Below are positions 1-7,522 of a stretch of 64,000 nucleotides of DNA, in pieces. The notes under the pieces are model-generated. The model was not told where the DNA came from and made no database searches. It was given only the letters and a program-made list of their open reading frames with translations. The translations under genes and the position numbers were made by a program. Origin of the DNA: Chloroflexota bacterium (GTDB lineage Bacteria > Chloroflexota > Anaerolineae > UBA4142); contig JACRMI010000191.1 in assembly GCA_016215025.1 (NCBI GenBank), positions 1 to 64,000 of the forward strand, in the 5' to 3' direction. The first letter of the stretch is position 1. Every line of letters begins with the position of its first letter.

Positions 1-450
1 ATTCGCAAGGATAAATGGTCGGTGTGGTATGGTATAATGTCTTTGGAGTTCTCATGTTTGGCCCTTTCCTTGGCAGGATAGAGCTGATTGTTCATGAGAA
101 CTCTTTTTAGTCAAAAAGTGACTTTTGCTTTATTGCGTTTCTTTACCTTGCGATGGTTTGTGATGAGAGCTGGATTCAAATCGACAGTCAACCCAGCGCT
201 GGCGTCAGAACGGATGGACAACGGATTTTATCGGACAAACGGACGAGAGCAACCTGGGTTCTCCGTTCGTCCGATCGAGTCCGTTCTCCTGTCCGCTTAC
301 ATGTCCATCACCACCAACCTCACACGCAGAGACGAAATTCTTTCACCGGTCGAATATCTCCCAAAATTTGATTTGCATTTTTATTCGCGTGATTAGCGTG
401 ATTCGCAGATAATCTCTCGTTTTTCGCCAAGCGCGAACCCTACCCAAACT
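1..450. other. Leading non-coding stretch, no supportable gene
   Basis: I see no credible gene here. A 102-codon frame (88-396) exists, but its product is a patchwork without motif, signal peptide or good ribosome site, and the DNA reads like the low-information spacer found elsewhere in the window (phrases of the type 'gcgtgattagcgtgattcgc' near 380-405). The stretch ends at the promoter of the E1-like gene. Confidence 0.5.
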
Positions 451-464
451 GGTACCTCGGTACC
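451..464. promoter_or_regulatory. Candidate GntR-type operator, GGTACC-TC-GGTACC
   Basis: Two GGTACC boxes separated by two bases lie directly upstream of, and nearly touching, the -35 hexamer at 467. Each box is self-palindromic and the pair is also palindromic overall. FadR/GntR-type regulators commonly bind short palindromes containing GT..AC half-sites. The next gene carries an N-terminal GntR winged helix, so autoregulation is the natural inference, but binding is not shown by sequence alone. Confidence 0.5.
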
Positions 465-466
465 TA

Positions 467-495
467 TTGACTTTCCCCTGAATTCATCGTATATT
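467..495 (+). promoter_or_regulatory. Sigma70-type promoter of the ubiquitin-like cluster
   Basis: TTGACT at 467-472 is followed after exactly 17 bases by TATATT at 490-495. Five of six bases match the consensus in each box. The predicted start of transcription near 502 gives a leader of about 34 bases to the ATG at 536. No comparably good promoter was noticed between the following genes, although spacers of up to about 210 bases exist. Confidence 0.65.
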
Positions 496-535
496 CGGTT
501 TGCTGGTCTGACCACAGAACCAAAAGGATTGGCTA

Positions 536-2218
536 ATGAAAATTGATCCAGTCTCCCGAAACACTCTCCCGCGTTCGGTCGCCGAGCGCCTCCTGAAACT
601 CATCGCCGACGGCACCATCAAGCCCGGCGACAAAATGCCTTCCGAGCGCGACCTCATGGAACGCCTCAAGGTCGCCCGCTCGACCGTGCGCGAAGCATTG
701 CAAACCCTCTCTACCTCCAACATCATCGAAATCCGTCCCGGTGTTGGCGCGTTCGTCTGTCAAGATGTCCACGATCGCATTCCCGCCGCGCTTGAAGCAA
801 TTCAAAACCCGCATGCACTTCCACCCATCGCCAAATCGACTCTGCCCGATAACGGCAACGGCTCGCATCGCGTTCACATCGCCGGGCTTGCGCCGCTTCC
901 GCCTGCTCCCGACAAGCCGATTCACATTCCCAATTTGAAAACGGATCGGCTCGCCACATTCGAATTTATTTCGTGGTGGGAGCGCAGCAAGGTTCAAGCC
1001 GCGCGCGTGATGGTTATCGGCGCAGGCGCGCTCGGTAACGAAGTGTTGAAGAACTTGGCGCTGATGGGCGTTGGCAATTTATTCATCGTCGATTTTGACA
1101 CCATCGAAGCCGCAAACCTCAGCCGCTCGGTTTTGTTTCGCGCCGAAGACAACGGCAAAAAGAAAGCCGAAGTTGCCGCGCGTCGCGTCAAGGAATTGAA
1201 TCCCGATGTGCATGTCCAATATTTTCACGGCGATGTGAACACCGCCCTGGGTCTCGGTTTATTTCGACGGATGGACGCTATCGTCGGCTGTCTCGACAAT
1301 CGCGAGGCGCGCCTCTCGATCAATCGCTTTGCGTATCGCTTGAACAAACCCTGGGTCGATGGCGCGATTCAAGAATTGTTCGGTCTCGTCCGCGTGTTCG
1401 TCCCCGGTCAAGGCGCGTGCTACGAATGCACCTTGACCGAGCAAGCCCGCCGCGAAATGTCGCTCCGCTATTCATGCCCGCTCCTCGCGCGGCAAAATAT
1501 TTTGATGGGCAAGGTCCCCACCACGCCGACCAGTTCGTCGATCATTGGCGCGATGGAAGCGCAAGAAGCGCTCAAGCTGATTCACCACATGCCGGTCAAT
1601 GCCGGTCAAGTTACGCACGTCAACGGCTTGACGAACGATTTTCACACGACGGCGTACACGCCCGCCGAAGATTGCGAAAGCCACTGGGTCTATAGCGAAA
1701 TTACCGAATTGCCCAATCGCAAAGCCGCGACGACGACGGTGCTCGAATTCTTGCGCATCGCGCGCGAACAACTTGGCTCCGATGCGATCATCGAACTCGA
1801 CCAAGAGATCGTCACCCAGCTTGAATGTCATCACTGCGAAACCCTCACCGATGTTTTCAAACCAATCTCGCAAGTCAGTTACAACGATGGCTTGTGCCCC
1901 GGCTGCGGCGAGGTGCGCGAAGTTCACATGGCGCACACGGTCTCGGGCGACGAGCCATTCGTGCATCGCAGCTTGACGGCGGTTGGAATTCCACCGCTCC
2001 ACATCGTCCGCGTCCGCAACGATAAAGAGTACCGCTTCCTCGAACTCACCGGCGATCTCGCCGACACGTTGCACTGGTCGCACTTTGAAGGCGGCGCGCG
2101 GTCTGCTCATGCGAATCGGGTGCGCGTTCATCCGCGTCCGCAAATCAAATTGGGCGATGCTATCGCCGTTAGTACTCCGCCCGAAAAACTCGTCCGTCCA
2201 AAAATCGTCGTGCATTAG
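536..2218 (+). CDS. E1-like ubiquitin-activating enzyme fused to a GntR winged helix
   Basis: A 560-residue protein with an unusual layout. Residues about 10-75 are a GntR-type winged helix (PSERDLMERLKVARSTVREA core). Residues about 150-355 are a ThiF/E1 adenylation domain with the nucleotide loop GAGALG (162-167), the acidic residues after it, a CYEC pair (295-298) and Cys314 in RYSCPLL as a candidate thiolation cysteine. A C-terminal zinc ribbon follows (CHHC 431-434, CPGC 454-457), then an uncharacterised tail ending near an RPQIKL motif. E1 proteins adenylate the C-terminal glycine of a ubiquitin-like protein; the neighbours supply Ubl, E2, RING and JAMM partners. A DNA-binding head on an E1 is unusual and, with the palindrome at 451-464, suggests the enzyme also regulates its operon. 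The ATG has an AAAGGA Shine-Dalgarno. Which cysteine is catalytic is uncertain. Confidence 0.88.
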   Translation: MKIDPVSRNTLPRSVAERLLKLIADGTIKPGDKMPSERDLMERLKVARSTVREALQTLSTSNIIEIRPGVGAFVCQDVHDRIPAALEAIQNPHALPPIAKSTLPDNGNGSHRVHIAGLAPLPPAPDKPIHIPNLKTDRLATFEFISWWERSKVQAARVMVIGAGALGNEVLKNLALMGVGNLFIVDFDTIEAANLSRSVLFRAEDNGKKKAEVAARRVKELNPDVHVQYFHGDVNTALGLGLFRRMDAIVGCLDNREARLSINRFAYRLNKPWVDGAIQELFGLVRVFVPGQGACYECTLTEQARREMSLRYSCPLLARQNILMGKVPTTPTSSSIIGAMEAQEALKLIHHMPVNAGQVTHVNGLTNDFHTTAYTPAEDCESHWVYSEITELPNRKAATTTVLEFLRIAREQLGSDAIIELDQEIVTQLECHHCETLTDVFKPISQVSYNDGLCPGCGEVREVHMAHTVSGDEPFVHRSLTAVGIPPLHIVRVRNDKEYRFLELTGDLADTLHWSHFEGGARSAHANRVRVHPRPQIKLGDAIAVSTPPEKLVRPKIVVH

Positions 2219-2219
2219 T

Positions 2220-2240
2220 AGACAAATTGACAATTTGTCT
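2220..2240. repeat. Perfect 21-base palindrome between E1 and RING genes
   Basis: Ten-base arms (AGACAAATTG and its exact complement) surround a single A. It begins 2 bases after the E1 stop codon and ends 31 bases before the RING start. Related imperfect copies occur at 45122-45140 and 54808-54830, also just upstream of start codons, so it is a member of a dispersed family rather than a site private to this operon. It could fold as an RNA hairpin or act as an operator. Confidence 0.7.
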
Positions 2241-2271
2241 AACCGCATCCCGTTCGGAGCAGCCGCGTAGC

Positions 2272-3189
2272 ATGGAGAACCGTTCAACCACAAATTGGCG
2301 TTTGCGAATTGGTTTCGTACTAAGCGCGATGATCGGCATCGCGTGGGGCTTGCTCCTCGGCTGGACCGAAATTCGCGTCAACGCGTGGCTGTCGCCCTGG
2401 TATGTTCTCTTCGTCGGAATGCCCATCGCATTCTTCGGCAGCATGATCGTCGGCATGGTCGCGCACAGGATGCTCCTAAGCTGGCACAAGTTTGCGCGCT
2501 TGCTGGTCTCACTGCTGATGGTCGCCGTCGGTTTCCCGATCGGCTTGTTGTATGGCGTGTTCGCACATGGATATGAACCTTTTCAATTGATCCAAGAAAG
2601 TGGTCCAACCGTTTGGTATCTCGAATGGGCAATCGCCATCCTGGGTCTTTTCGGCGGCATGTGGCCCCGTTGGACGGTCCCATTTCTAAAATTGTTCGGA
2701 CGCTTCGGCGCATGGCTCTCGCAAGGACCACTCGCCATCTTGCGTTGGATCGGCGATAGAACGCTGGGTACTTTTGAAACTATCGGACACGCAATTTTCT
2801 GGCTGCCGACTCAAGCGTATCGCAAGGTCACATCGCTCTTCCAACGTCCGACGACAACGCGTGAACGCGAAACACCCGCATCTACACCTGCGCCAACAAC
2901 TGCACCTGAACCACCGTCTGCGCCACGACCGCCACGAACGACCACGTTGCGACGCCGCGCGAAAATGCTCAAGCCGCGCAAAGCACCAGTGGTGGCGAGG
3001 AACAATGGACACAATGGCGATTCACTGCGATTGACCGGCGTGGTGGAAGATCGATGTCCCTATTGTTTGGACGTCGTCAAGAAAAAAGATCCGCGGGGCG
3101 TCAAAAAGTGTGAAGTGTGCGGCACTCCGCATCACGCCGATTGTTGGGCAATCACAGGCAAGTGCCAAGTACCACATTTGAATACGTAG
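2272..3189 (+). CDS. Membrane protein with C-terminal prokaryotic RING finger (E3-like)
   Basis: The 305-residue product has about four hydrophobic segments in the first 150 residues, then a soluble, Pro/Thr-rich basic linker (about residues 185-255). The C-terminal 45 residues form a binuclear treble clef: Cys262 and Cys265 (CPYC), Cys280 and Cys283 (CEVC), His287/His288, Cys291 followed by Trp (HADCW) and Cys298, with His303 as a possible last ligand. This CPYC...C..C...HH..CW...C order is the prokaryotic RING signature described for bacterial ubiquitin-like operons. In eukaryotes RING domains hold charged E2 near the substrate, so a membrane-anchored E3-like role is inferred, with the finger most likely cytoplasmic. 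The frame can begin at a TTG at 2227 inside the palindrome, but the ATG at 2272 is the more plausible start. Confidence 0.8.
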   Translation: MENRSTTNWRLRIGFVLSAMIGIAWGLLLGWTEIRVNAWLSPWYVLFVGMPIAFFGSMIVGMVAHRMLLSWHKFARLLVSLLMVAVGFPIGLLYGVFAHGYEPFQLIQESGPTVWYLEWAIAILGLFGGMWPRWTVPFLKLFGRFGAWLSQGPLAILRWIGDRTLGTFETIGHAIFWLPTQAYRKVTSLFQRPTTTRERETPASTPAPTTAPEPPSAPRPPRTTTLRRRAKMLKPRKAPVVARNNGHNGDSLRLTGVVEDRCPYCLDVVKKKDPRGVKKCEVCGTPHHADCWAITGKCQVPHLNT

Positions 3190-3203
3190 AAATTACAAAT
3201 CCC

Positions 3204-3298
3204 TGTCATGCTGAGCGGAGCGAAGCATCCCGTTATCGGCAGAACGAGACCCTTCGCGGAGTTTATACTGAGCGAAGCGAACGTGCTCAGGGTGACAT
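3204..3298. repeat. Dispersed palindromic repeat, family A (tgtcatgctgagcgga type)
   Basis: An imperfect palindrome running from TGTCATGCTGAGCG to a closing GGGTGACA. Homologous elements are at 10044-10126, 23145-23217 and 57797-57878. It sits between the RING and Ubl-E2 genes. The rest of this 210-base spacer (about 3308-3385) is low-complexity, with runs such as 'ccaaccacctaaccaccc' and 'ctatctcactatcgcac'. When translated, such elements give false peptides like CHAERSEASR, so no gene is called here. Confidence 0.75.
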
Positions 3299-3399
3299 CG
3301 CTGAGTTACAAATGATAAATGACAAACCATCCAACCACCTAACCACCCAACTATCTTACTATCTCACTATCGCACTATTGCACCAACTCCGGAGGACTT

Positions 3400-4260
3400 A
3401 TGCCTGATCTCAATGTAACCCTAGTTTTACCCGCTGGTGGAGCACGCACCGCCGATGTGCCTGACGACGTGCCTATCCGCGAACTTTTGCCAGAACTCAT
3501 TTCGGTGCTAGAGTTGCCCACCACCGGTCCCGACGGTCGCCCGATGGGTTATCGCTTGGATAGCAAATCGCTGGGGCGCGAGTTGAAGGAAAGCGAGACG
3601 CTCGCCGAAGCGAAGGTGCCGCAGGGTGATCGATTGATGATTACGGCAGATGTGACCGCGGGCGCTGGCAAATCGCTCGTCACCGCAAGTCCGCGCTTTC
3701 GCCGCCTCAAAGCCGATTACGAAAAATTGCTGGAATTGAAAGCGCACAGCGACATTATCGATTTTGAAACCGTCGATGTGAAACCTGGCTCGCCGCCAGA
3801 AAAATATATCGTCACGTTCAAGTGTAAGAGCATTGTCGGCGTCGATGCGTTCGGCAATCCGAAATTCGGCGACCGTCACCAAGTCGCAATTTATTTGCAC
3901 AACGAATACCCACATCGCTGGCCCGGCTTGAAATGGCTCACGCCGATTTGGCATCCGAACATCAAAGGCGCGAATGGCAGCGTCTGCATCGATGCCGCGT
4001 GGTGGACGGCGGCGCGCTCGCTCGACCGCTTGGTCGTGATGCTGGGCGAGATGGCGCAGTGGAAAAATTTCCACGACGATCCGACCAAGCCGCCCTTCCC
4101 CTGGGATGCCGAAGCCGCCAAGTGGAGCGCGAACTATCGCAAGAAACATCCCGATGCTTTTCCGGTTGATAAGAGTGAACTGTTACGTCCAGAGCGCATC
4201 AAGATCAAGACCGAGCCGGCGGCTCCGGCAAAACCAAGACCGAAGATCAAGTTGAAATAA
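3400..4260 (+). CDS. Ubl-E2 fusion: ubiquitin-like domain joined to a UBC-fold conjugating enzyme
   Basis: A 286-residue protein. Residues 1-88 are a ubiquitin-like beta-grasp domain that matches the free Ubl encoded next at 67 of 88 positions by my count, including the closing TADVTAG. After a short AGKSLV linker, residues about 98-255 form an E2 (UBC) domain with the HPN motif at 185-187 and catalytic Cys196 in GSVCID, the usual spacing. The lysine-rich tail contains RIKIK and RPKIKLK. An E2 takes the activated Ubl from E1 as a thioester and, with the RING, passes it to lysines. The fused Ubl could be a built-in regulator, a docking site, or a precursor cut from the E2 by the JAMM peptidases; the sequence cannot separate these. 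A GGAGG ribosome site lies 6 bases before the ATG. Confidence 0.88.
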   Translation: MPDLNVTLVLPAGGARTADVPDDVPIRELLPELISVLELPTTGPDGRPMGYRLDSKSLGRELKESETLAEAKVPQGDRLMITADVTAGAGKSLVTASPRFRRLKADYEKLLELKAHSDIIDFETVDVKPGSPPEKYIVTFKCKSIVGVDAFGNPKFGDRHQVAIYLHNEYPHRWPGLKWLTPIWHPNIKGANGSVCIDAAWWTAARSLDRLVVMLGEMAQWKNFHDDPTKPPFPWDAEAAKWSANYRKKHPDAFPVDKSELLRPERIKIKTEPAAPAKPRPKIKLK

Positions 4261-4268
4261 CCCCGTTT

Positions 4269-4304
4269 GTAGTGAGCGATTTATCGCTCCATCGCACACT
4301 ACGA
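4269..4304 (+). other. Hairpin between Ubl-E2 and Ubl genes
   Basis: GTAGTG and CACTAC bracket an inner AGCGAT/ATCGCT pair, giving a stable RNA hairpin directly after the Ubl-E2 stop. There is no T-run, so a full terminator is unlikely. It could protect an mRNA end. Confidence 0.4.
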
Positions 4305-4333
4305 ACCAATTCAAATCTTTACGGAGGTGCCAA

Positions 4334-4600
4334 ATGGCAGATGTACCAGTGACCGTGATTCTTCCCGCCGGTGGTTCTCGCACCGCTGAAGTTCCCGACG
4401 ATGTACCTGTGCGCGAGCTGCTCCCCGAACTGACTTCGTCATTGCAACTCCCCACCACGGGACCCGATGGTCGCCCGATGAATTATCGGGTGGATAGTAA
4501 AGCACTTGGACGCGAGCTGCGCGAAGACGAAACGCTGACCGCGGCTGGCGTACCGCAGAACGACCGCCTCATGCTCACCGCCGACGTGACGGCTGGATAG
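4334..4600 (+). CDS. Free ubiquitin-like modifier (Ubl), 88 residues
   Basis: A single beta-grasp domain of 88 residues that ends exactly at ...ADVTAG. It is nearly the same as the N-terminal domain of the adjacent Ubl-E2 protein (about 76% identity by eye). The fold most resembles the YukD/EsaB-like group of bacterial Ubls, an inference from pattern alone. The protein ends in Ala-Gly rather than Gly-Gly, with no residues after the glycine, so it should be ready for E1 activation without trimming. It is the expected substrate of the E1 and E2 in the same operon. A GGAGG Shine-Dalgarno lies 6 bases before the ATG. Conserved lysine is scarce (one, in the DSKALG segment), so chain building would have few sites. 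Confidence 0.85.
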   Translation: MADVPVTVILPAGGSRTAEVPDDVPVRELLPELTSSLQLPTTGPDGRPMNYRVDSKALGRELREDETLTAAGVPQNDRLMLTADVTAG

Positions 4601-4608
4601 ATTTTGTC

Positions 4609-4650
4609 GGGGCGGGTCCTTCGACGGCGCCGTTCAGGATGACCCGCCCC
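4609..4650 (+). other. GC-rich hairpin between the Ubl and FHA-JAMM genes
   Basis: GGGGCGGGTC at 4609-4618 pairs perfectly with GACCCGCCCC at 4641-4650 around a 22-base loop. It begins 8 bases after the Ubl stop and has no T-run. Such a stem could hold the 3' end of an upstream transcript and so raise Ubl output relative to the downstream peptidases. Confidence 0.55.
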
Positions 4651-4666
4651 CCACCACGAGGATTGA

Positions 4667-5752
4667 ATGTATCGCGCGCTGTCGCTCATGCCGCTCAAAC
4701 AAGAAAATACTGCTCCAGTCGTTCACGAACTGAACGCCGATTCGACCAAGATCGGCGCGGCAGATGACAACGCCATTGTGCTTACCGACAAGAGCATCTC
4801 GCCGCATCACTTGGAGATTCGCCACGACGACGGCATCGATCATCTCGTCGTCGACTTGGCAGAACGCTGGCGACGACACGATGCGACCTGGTTCCAGTTT
4901 CGCGATGGCGATGCCTATTGGTGTCCGCGTCATGGCAACGTGAGTCAACTCGACGAACGCAACTGGTGCCCGACGTGCAAACACAAACGTGGCTCGCTCT
5001 GGCTCATTCGCCCGCTTCATCCCGGCGAAACGTTCGACATCGGCAAGGCCTATCGCGCGACCTATCTCTTGCAAGAGCGCGCGCCGAAAATCGAACCGGA
5101 CACCAGCGCAGCACCTGCACCTAAACAACTCTCAATTCCGCCCGCAGAAGAAGCGATTCCTGTCTGTGCGATGCCCTTGGACGATTCAAACCTGTGGCGG
5201 TGGCAGCCCGCAGGCATTCCTTTTCCAATTTTTATGCATCACCGCGTCAATGTGGCGATTACACAACACGCGCGCGAATATTCAGATCGCGAAGTGGGCG
5301 GCGTACTCCTCGGCGATGTGAAACGCGACGAGCACGGACAAATGTACGTCGTCGCAACGCACGCGATCAAAGCTGAATTTGCAGACGAGACGCGCGGGCA
5401 CATCACGTTTACGCACAACACCTGGCTCCAAATTCACCGTGCGCGTGAACGATTACAACCGGATAAAATTATCGTCGGTTGGTATCACACGCACCCTGGC
5501 TGGACGATTTTTCTCTCGCAATGGGATTTATTCATTCATACAAGTTTTTTCAGGGCGCCTTGGCAAATCGCACTCGTCGTCGATCCATCCCTCGACCGGG
5601 CTGGGTTCTTCGTGTGGAAAGATAACCAAGTCAATAGCCCGCATAAACCGATCGAACCATTCCGGCTTGCGGAGATCGATGGATGGGCGGATACAGTTAA
5701 ACCCCGCGTGCGAATCAAATTGACCGATACGGTTTCACCTGTCAAAGGATAA
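4667..5752 (+). CDS. FHA-JAMM (MPN/Mov34) metallopeptidase, deconjugase candidate
   Basis: A 361-residue protein. Residues about 1-135 resemble a forkhead-associated fold (KIGAADDNAIVLTDKSISPHH). An insertion carries CPRHG (86-90) and CPTCKH (101-106), which could bind zinc. After a Pro/Ala linker, residues about 185-325 are a JAMM domain with Glu209 (REVGG), the HxH pair His274/His276 in WYHTHP, Ser284 and Asp287: a complete zinc-peptidase set. JAMM enzymes cut the isopeptide or peptide bond after the Ubl C-terminal glycine. FHA domains bind phosphothreonine, so recruitment of this peptidase to phosphorylated partners is a reasonable inference. The tail holds RVRIKL. The stop is 6 bases before the next JAMM gene, so the two are surely co-translated. 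Confidence 0.85.
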   Translation: MYRALSLMPLKQENTAPVVHELNADSTKIGAADDNAIVLTDKSISPHHLEIRHDDGIDHLVVDLAERWRRHDATWFQFRDGDAYWCPRHGNVSQLDERNWCPTCKHKRGSLWLIRPLHPGETFDIGKAYRATYLLQERAPKIEPDTSAAPAPKQLSIPPAEEAIPVCAMPLDDSNLWRWQPAGIPFPIFMHHRVNVAITQHAREYSDREVGGVLLGDVKRDEHGQMYVVATHAIKAEFADETRGHITFTHNTWLQIHRARERLQPDKIIVGWYHTHPGWTIFLSQWDLFIHTSFFRAPWQIALVVDPSLDRAGFFVWKDNQVNSPHKPIEPFRLAEIDGWADTVKPRVRIKLTDTVSPVKG

Positions 5753-5758
5753 ACACCC

Positions 5759-6409
5759 ATGTCACGCATAAAACTCGCGGAACTTGTTCCGGTTCAATAT
5801 GAGGAAAAACCAATGCCAATCCAAGATTCTCTCAAATGGGCTTCGCGGTACGAAGATCAAGTCGGGTCGCACGTGCAAATCTTTTTCATCCAGTCCGCGC
5901 ACCAAAAATGTGTCGAGCATGTCAATAGCTCGATGGATCGCGAAGTGGGCGGTGTCCTAGTTGGAAACGTTCAATTCGATCCCATCGAATTGCAAACGTA
6001 CGTGACCATCGACGATGTGATTCCGGCGTTGTTCACCAACTCCGGCGAGACGCACGTCACATTCACGCAAAACACCCTGGTCGATTTGAACAGTCGAATG
6101 GACGAATCCTACCCCGGCAAAAGCATCGTCGGATGGTATCACACGCATCCGCGTCTCGGCGTATTCCTGTCGAATCATGACACGTTCCTGCATCGTCACT
6201 TTTTCCCCGACCCAACCCACGTCGCGCTCGTCGTCGATCCGTACTATAGACGTGCGGGATTCTTTTGCTGGCAAAACGGCAAGACACTCGACCCAGCCAA
6301 GTACGTGGGCTTTTACGAAACGAGCGACATGGACGACCACAGTATCGTCGAATGGGAAAATCTAGAGCCGGTAATTCCCGTCGTGCAAGAGCAGCAACAG
6401 GAGAATTAG
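5759..6409 (+). CDS. Second JAMM (MPN) metallopeptidase, stand-alone
   Basis: A 216-residue JAMM protein with the full active-site set: Glu62 (DREVGG), His128 and His130 in WYHTHP, Ser138 and Asp141. It is a clear paralogue of the JAMM domain just upstream, without the FHA head, and begins with SRIKLAEL. The C-terminus is acidic and Gln-rich. Two JAMM enzymes in one operon suggest division of labour, for example Ubl-E2 processing against substrate deconjugation, but nothing in the sequence assigns the roles. Confidence 0.82.
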   Translation: MSRIKLAELVPVQYEEKPMPIQDSLKWASRYEDQVGSHVQIFFIQSAHQKCVEHVNSSMDREVGGVLVGNVQFDPIELQTYVTIDDVIPALFTNSGETHVTFTQNTLVDLNSRMDESYPGKSIVGWYHTHPRLGVFLSNHDTFLHRHFFPDPTHVALVVDPYYRRAGFFCWQNGKTLDPAKYVGFYETSDMDDHSIVEWENLEPVIPVVQEQQQEN

Positions 6410-6414
6410 GGGTT

Positions 6415-6563
6415 GAGACGGGCGAATGAATTCACAGCGACCGCTTCGCGTCACGAAATCCGCCTTCGCGGATTAGACAATAGTCTGCGGACTATAGCTC
6501 CGTTGAGAAGCGGAGTGCGGGCAGACTTTGTGAACTGGTTGCAGCGACTTGAGTCGCCCGGTC
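6415..6563. repeat. Dispersed repeat, family B, copy 1
   Basis: About 145 bases with the blocks GGGCGAATGAATTC, GAAATCCGCC, TAGTCTGC...GCAGACTTTGTG and GTTGCAGCGACTT. The same blocks in the same order occur at 11012-11137. It fills the spacer between the second JAMM and the FHA membrane protein. Confidence 0.65.
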
Positions 6564-6576
6564 CAAGGAGAACCAC

Positions 6577-7434
6577 ATGAGTCTTCGAATGCGAGCGTAC
6601 TATTACGCGATATTGGGCGCGATTGGCGCGTTGATTGGTTGGCGCATTACGGACACGTTGGGCTTTCGCGCACCGAATGTTTACGTCAGCGACATTTTGC
6701 TCGGCGGCATCATCGGCTTGTGCCTCGGCTTGCTCATCGGCGCGAGCGAAGGATTGCTAGGGCAGTCGTGGTTCCGCGCGGCACGTGCGGGCGCAATCGC
6801 AGGCGGCATTGGTTTGGTGGCAGGCGCGATTGGGCTGCCCATCGGCGAATTTTTTTTCCAAGTCACTGGTGGTGAACTCATCGGACGCGCCTTGGGCTGG
6901 GGATTGTTTGGACTGCTCGTCGGCTTGTCGGAAAGTTTCACCAGTCGCACGCAAATGTGGAAAGGCGCAGTCGGCGGTTTGATCGGCGGCTTGGTCGGCG
7001 GTATCGTGCTCTACATTTTGCAATCGGCCGCGGGCGTAACCGCATTCGGCAAGATGCTGGGATTGATCGTGATGGGCGCATCGGTTGGCGTATTCATCGC
7101 GTTGATCGTCGTGATTCTTTCCAAAGCATGGATCGAGGTCAAGAGCGGAAAACTCAAGGGCAATGAATTCATCCTCGACAAGTTCATGCCGGAGCATGGA
7201 CCCGCTGCGATCATCGGCAGCAACGATTTCAAAGCGGACATTGCCCTGCCCGATCCCGGCATGGCTCCGCAGCACGCACGCCTCAAAGGCGCTGGCACGC
7301 ATTTCATGATCGAAGACATGAGCATTGGACAAGGAACGTTCGTCAACGGTCGCAAAGTGGAAATAACGCGACTCACCAACAATGCGGTCATCAAGTTGGG
7401 CAACACCGAGTTGGTTTATCACGAACGACGATAA
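6577..7434 (+). CDS. Polytopic glycine-rich membrane protein with C-terminal FHA domain
   Basis: A 285-residue protein. The first ~185 residues are Gly/Ala/Leu/Ile-rich, with about six hydrophobic segments and repeated GGxxGxxxG patterns of the glycine-zipper kind. Residues about 195-283 form an FHA domain (IGSNDFKADIALPDPGMAPQHARL, then GTFVNGRKV), the usual phosphothreonine-reader pattern. The FHA domain is probably cytoplasmic, making a membrane platform for phosphorylated proteins. Together with the FHA head on the JAMM enzyme it suggests that Ser/Thr phosphorylation is linked to this ubiquitin-like pathway, although no kinase gene is seen here. An AAGGAGA ribosome site precedes the ATG. 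Confidence 0.75.
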   Translation: MSLRMRAYYYAILGAIGALIGWRITDTLGFRAPNVYVSDILLGGIIGLCLGLLIGASEGLLGQSWFRAARAGAIAGGIGLVAGAIGLPIGEFFFQVTGGELIGRALGWGLFGLLVGLSESFTSRTQMWKGAVGGLIGGLVGGIVLYILQSAAGVTAFGKMLGLIVMGASVGVFIALIVVILSKAWIEVKSGKLKGNEFILDKFMPEHGPAAIIGSNDFKADIALPDPGMAPQHARLKGAGTHFMIEDMSIGQGTFVNGRKVEITRLTNNAVIKLGNTELVYHERR

Positions 7435-7522
7435 TTCCTCGCCCTGGCAGGGAGAGGTTAGGTGAGGGTGCAATTAGCCCTCACACAAACCGTCGAACAG
7501 GAGAGGGAGTAGGAGACATCCA

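Noticed and set aside
33-38. TATAAT near the window start as a promoter
   Set aside because: No -35 box at a suitable distance and no gene downstream that would use it.
88-396. A 102-codon plus-strand frame at the window start
   Set aside because: No domain, no signal, poor ribosome site; the DNA looks like repeat-rich spacer.
1472-2293. A 273-codon minus-strand frame opposite the E1 gene
   Set aside because: It is antisense to a clear E1 coding frame and its product is Arg/Phe/Asp-rich without motifs.
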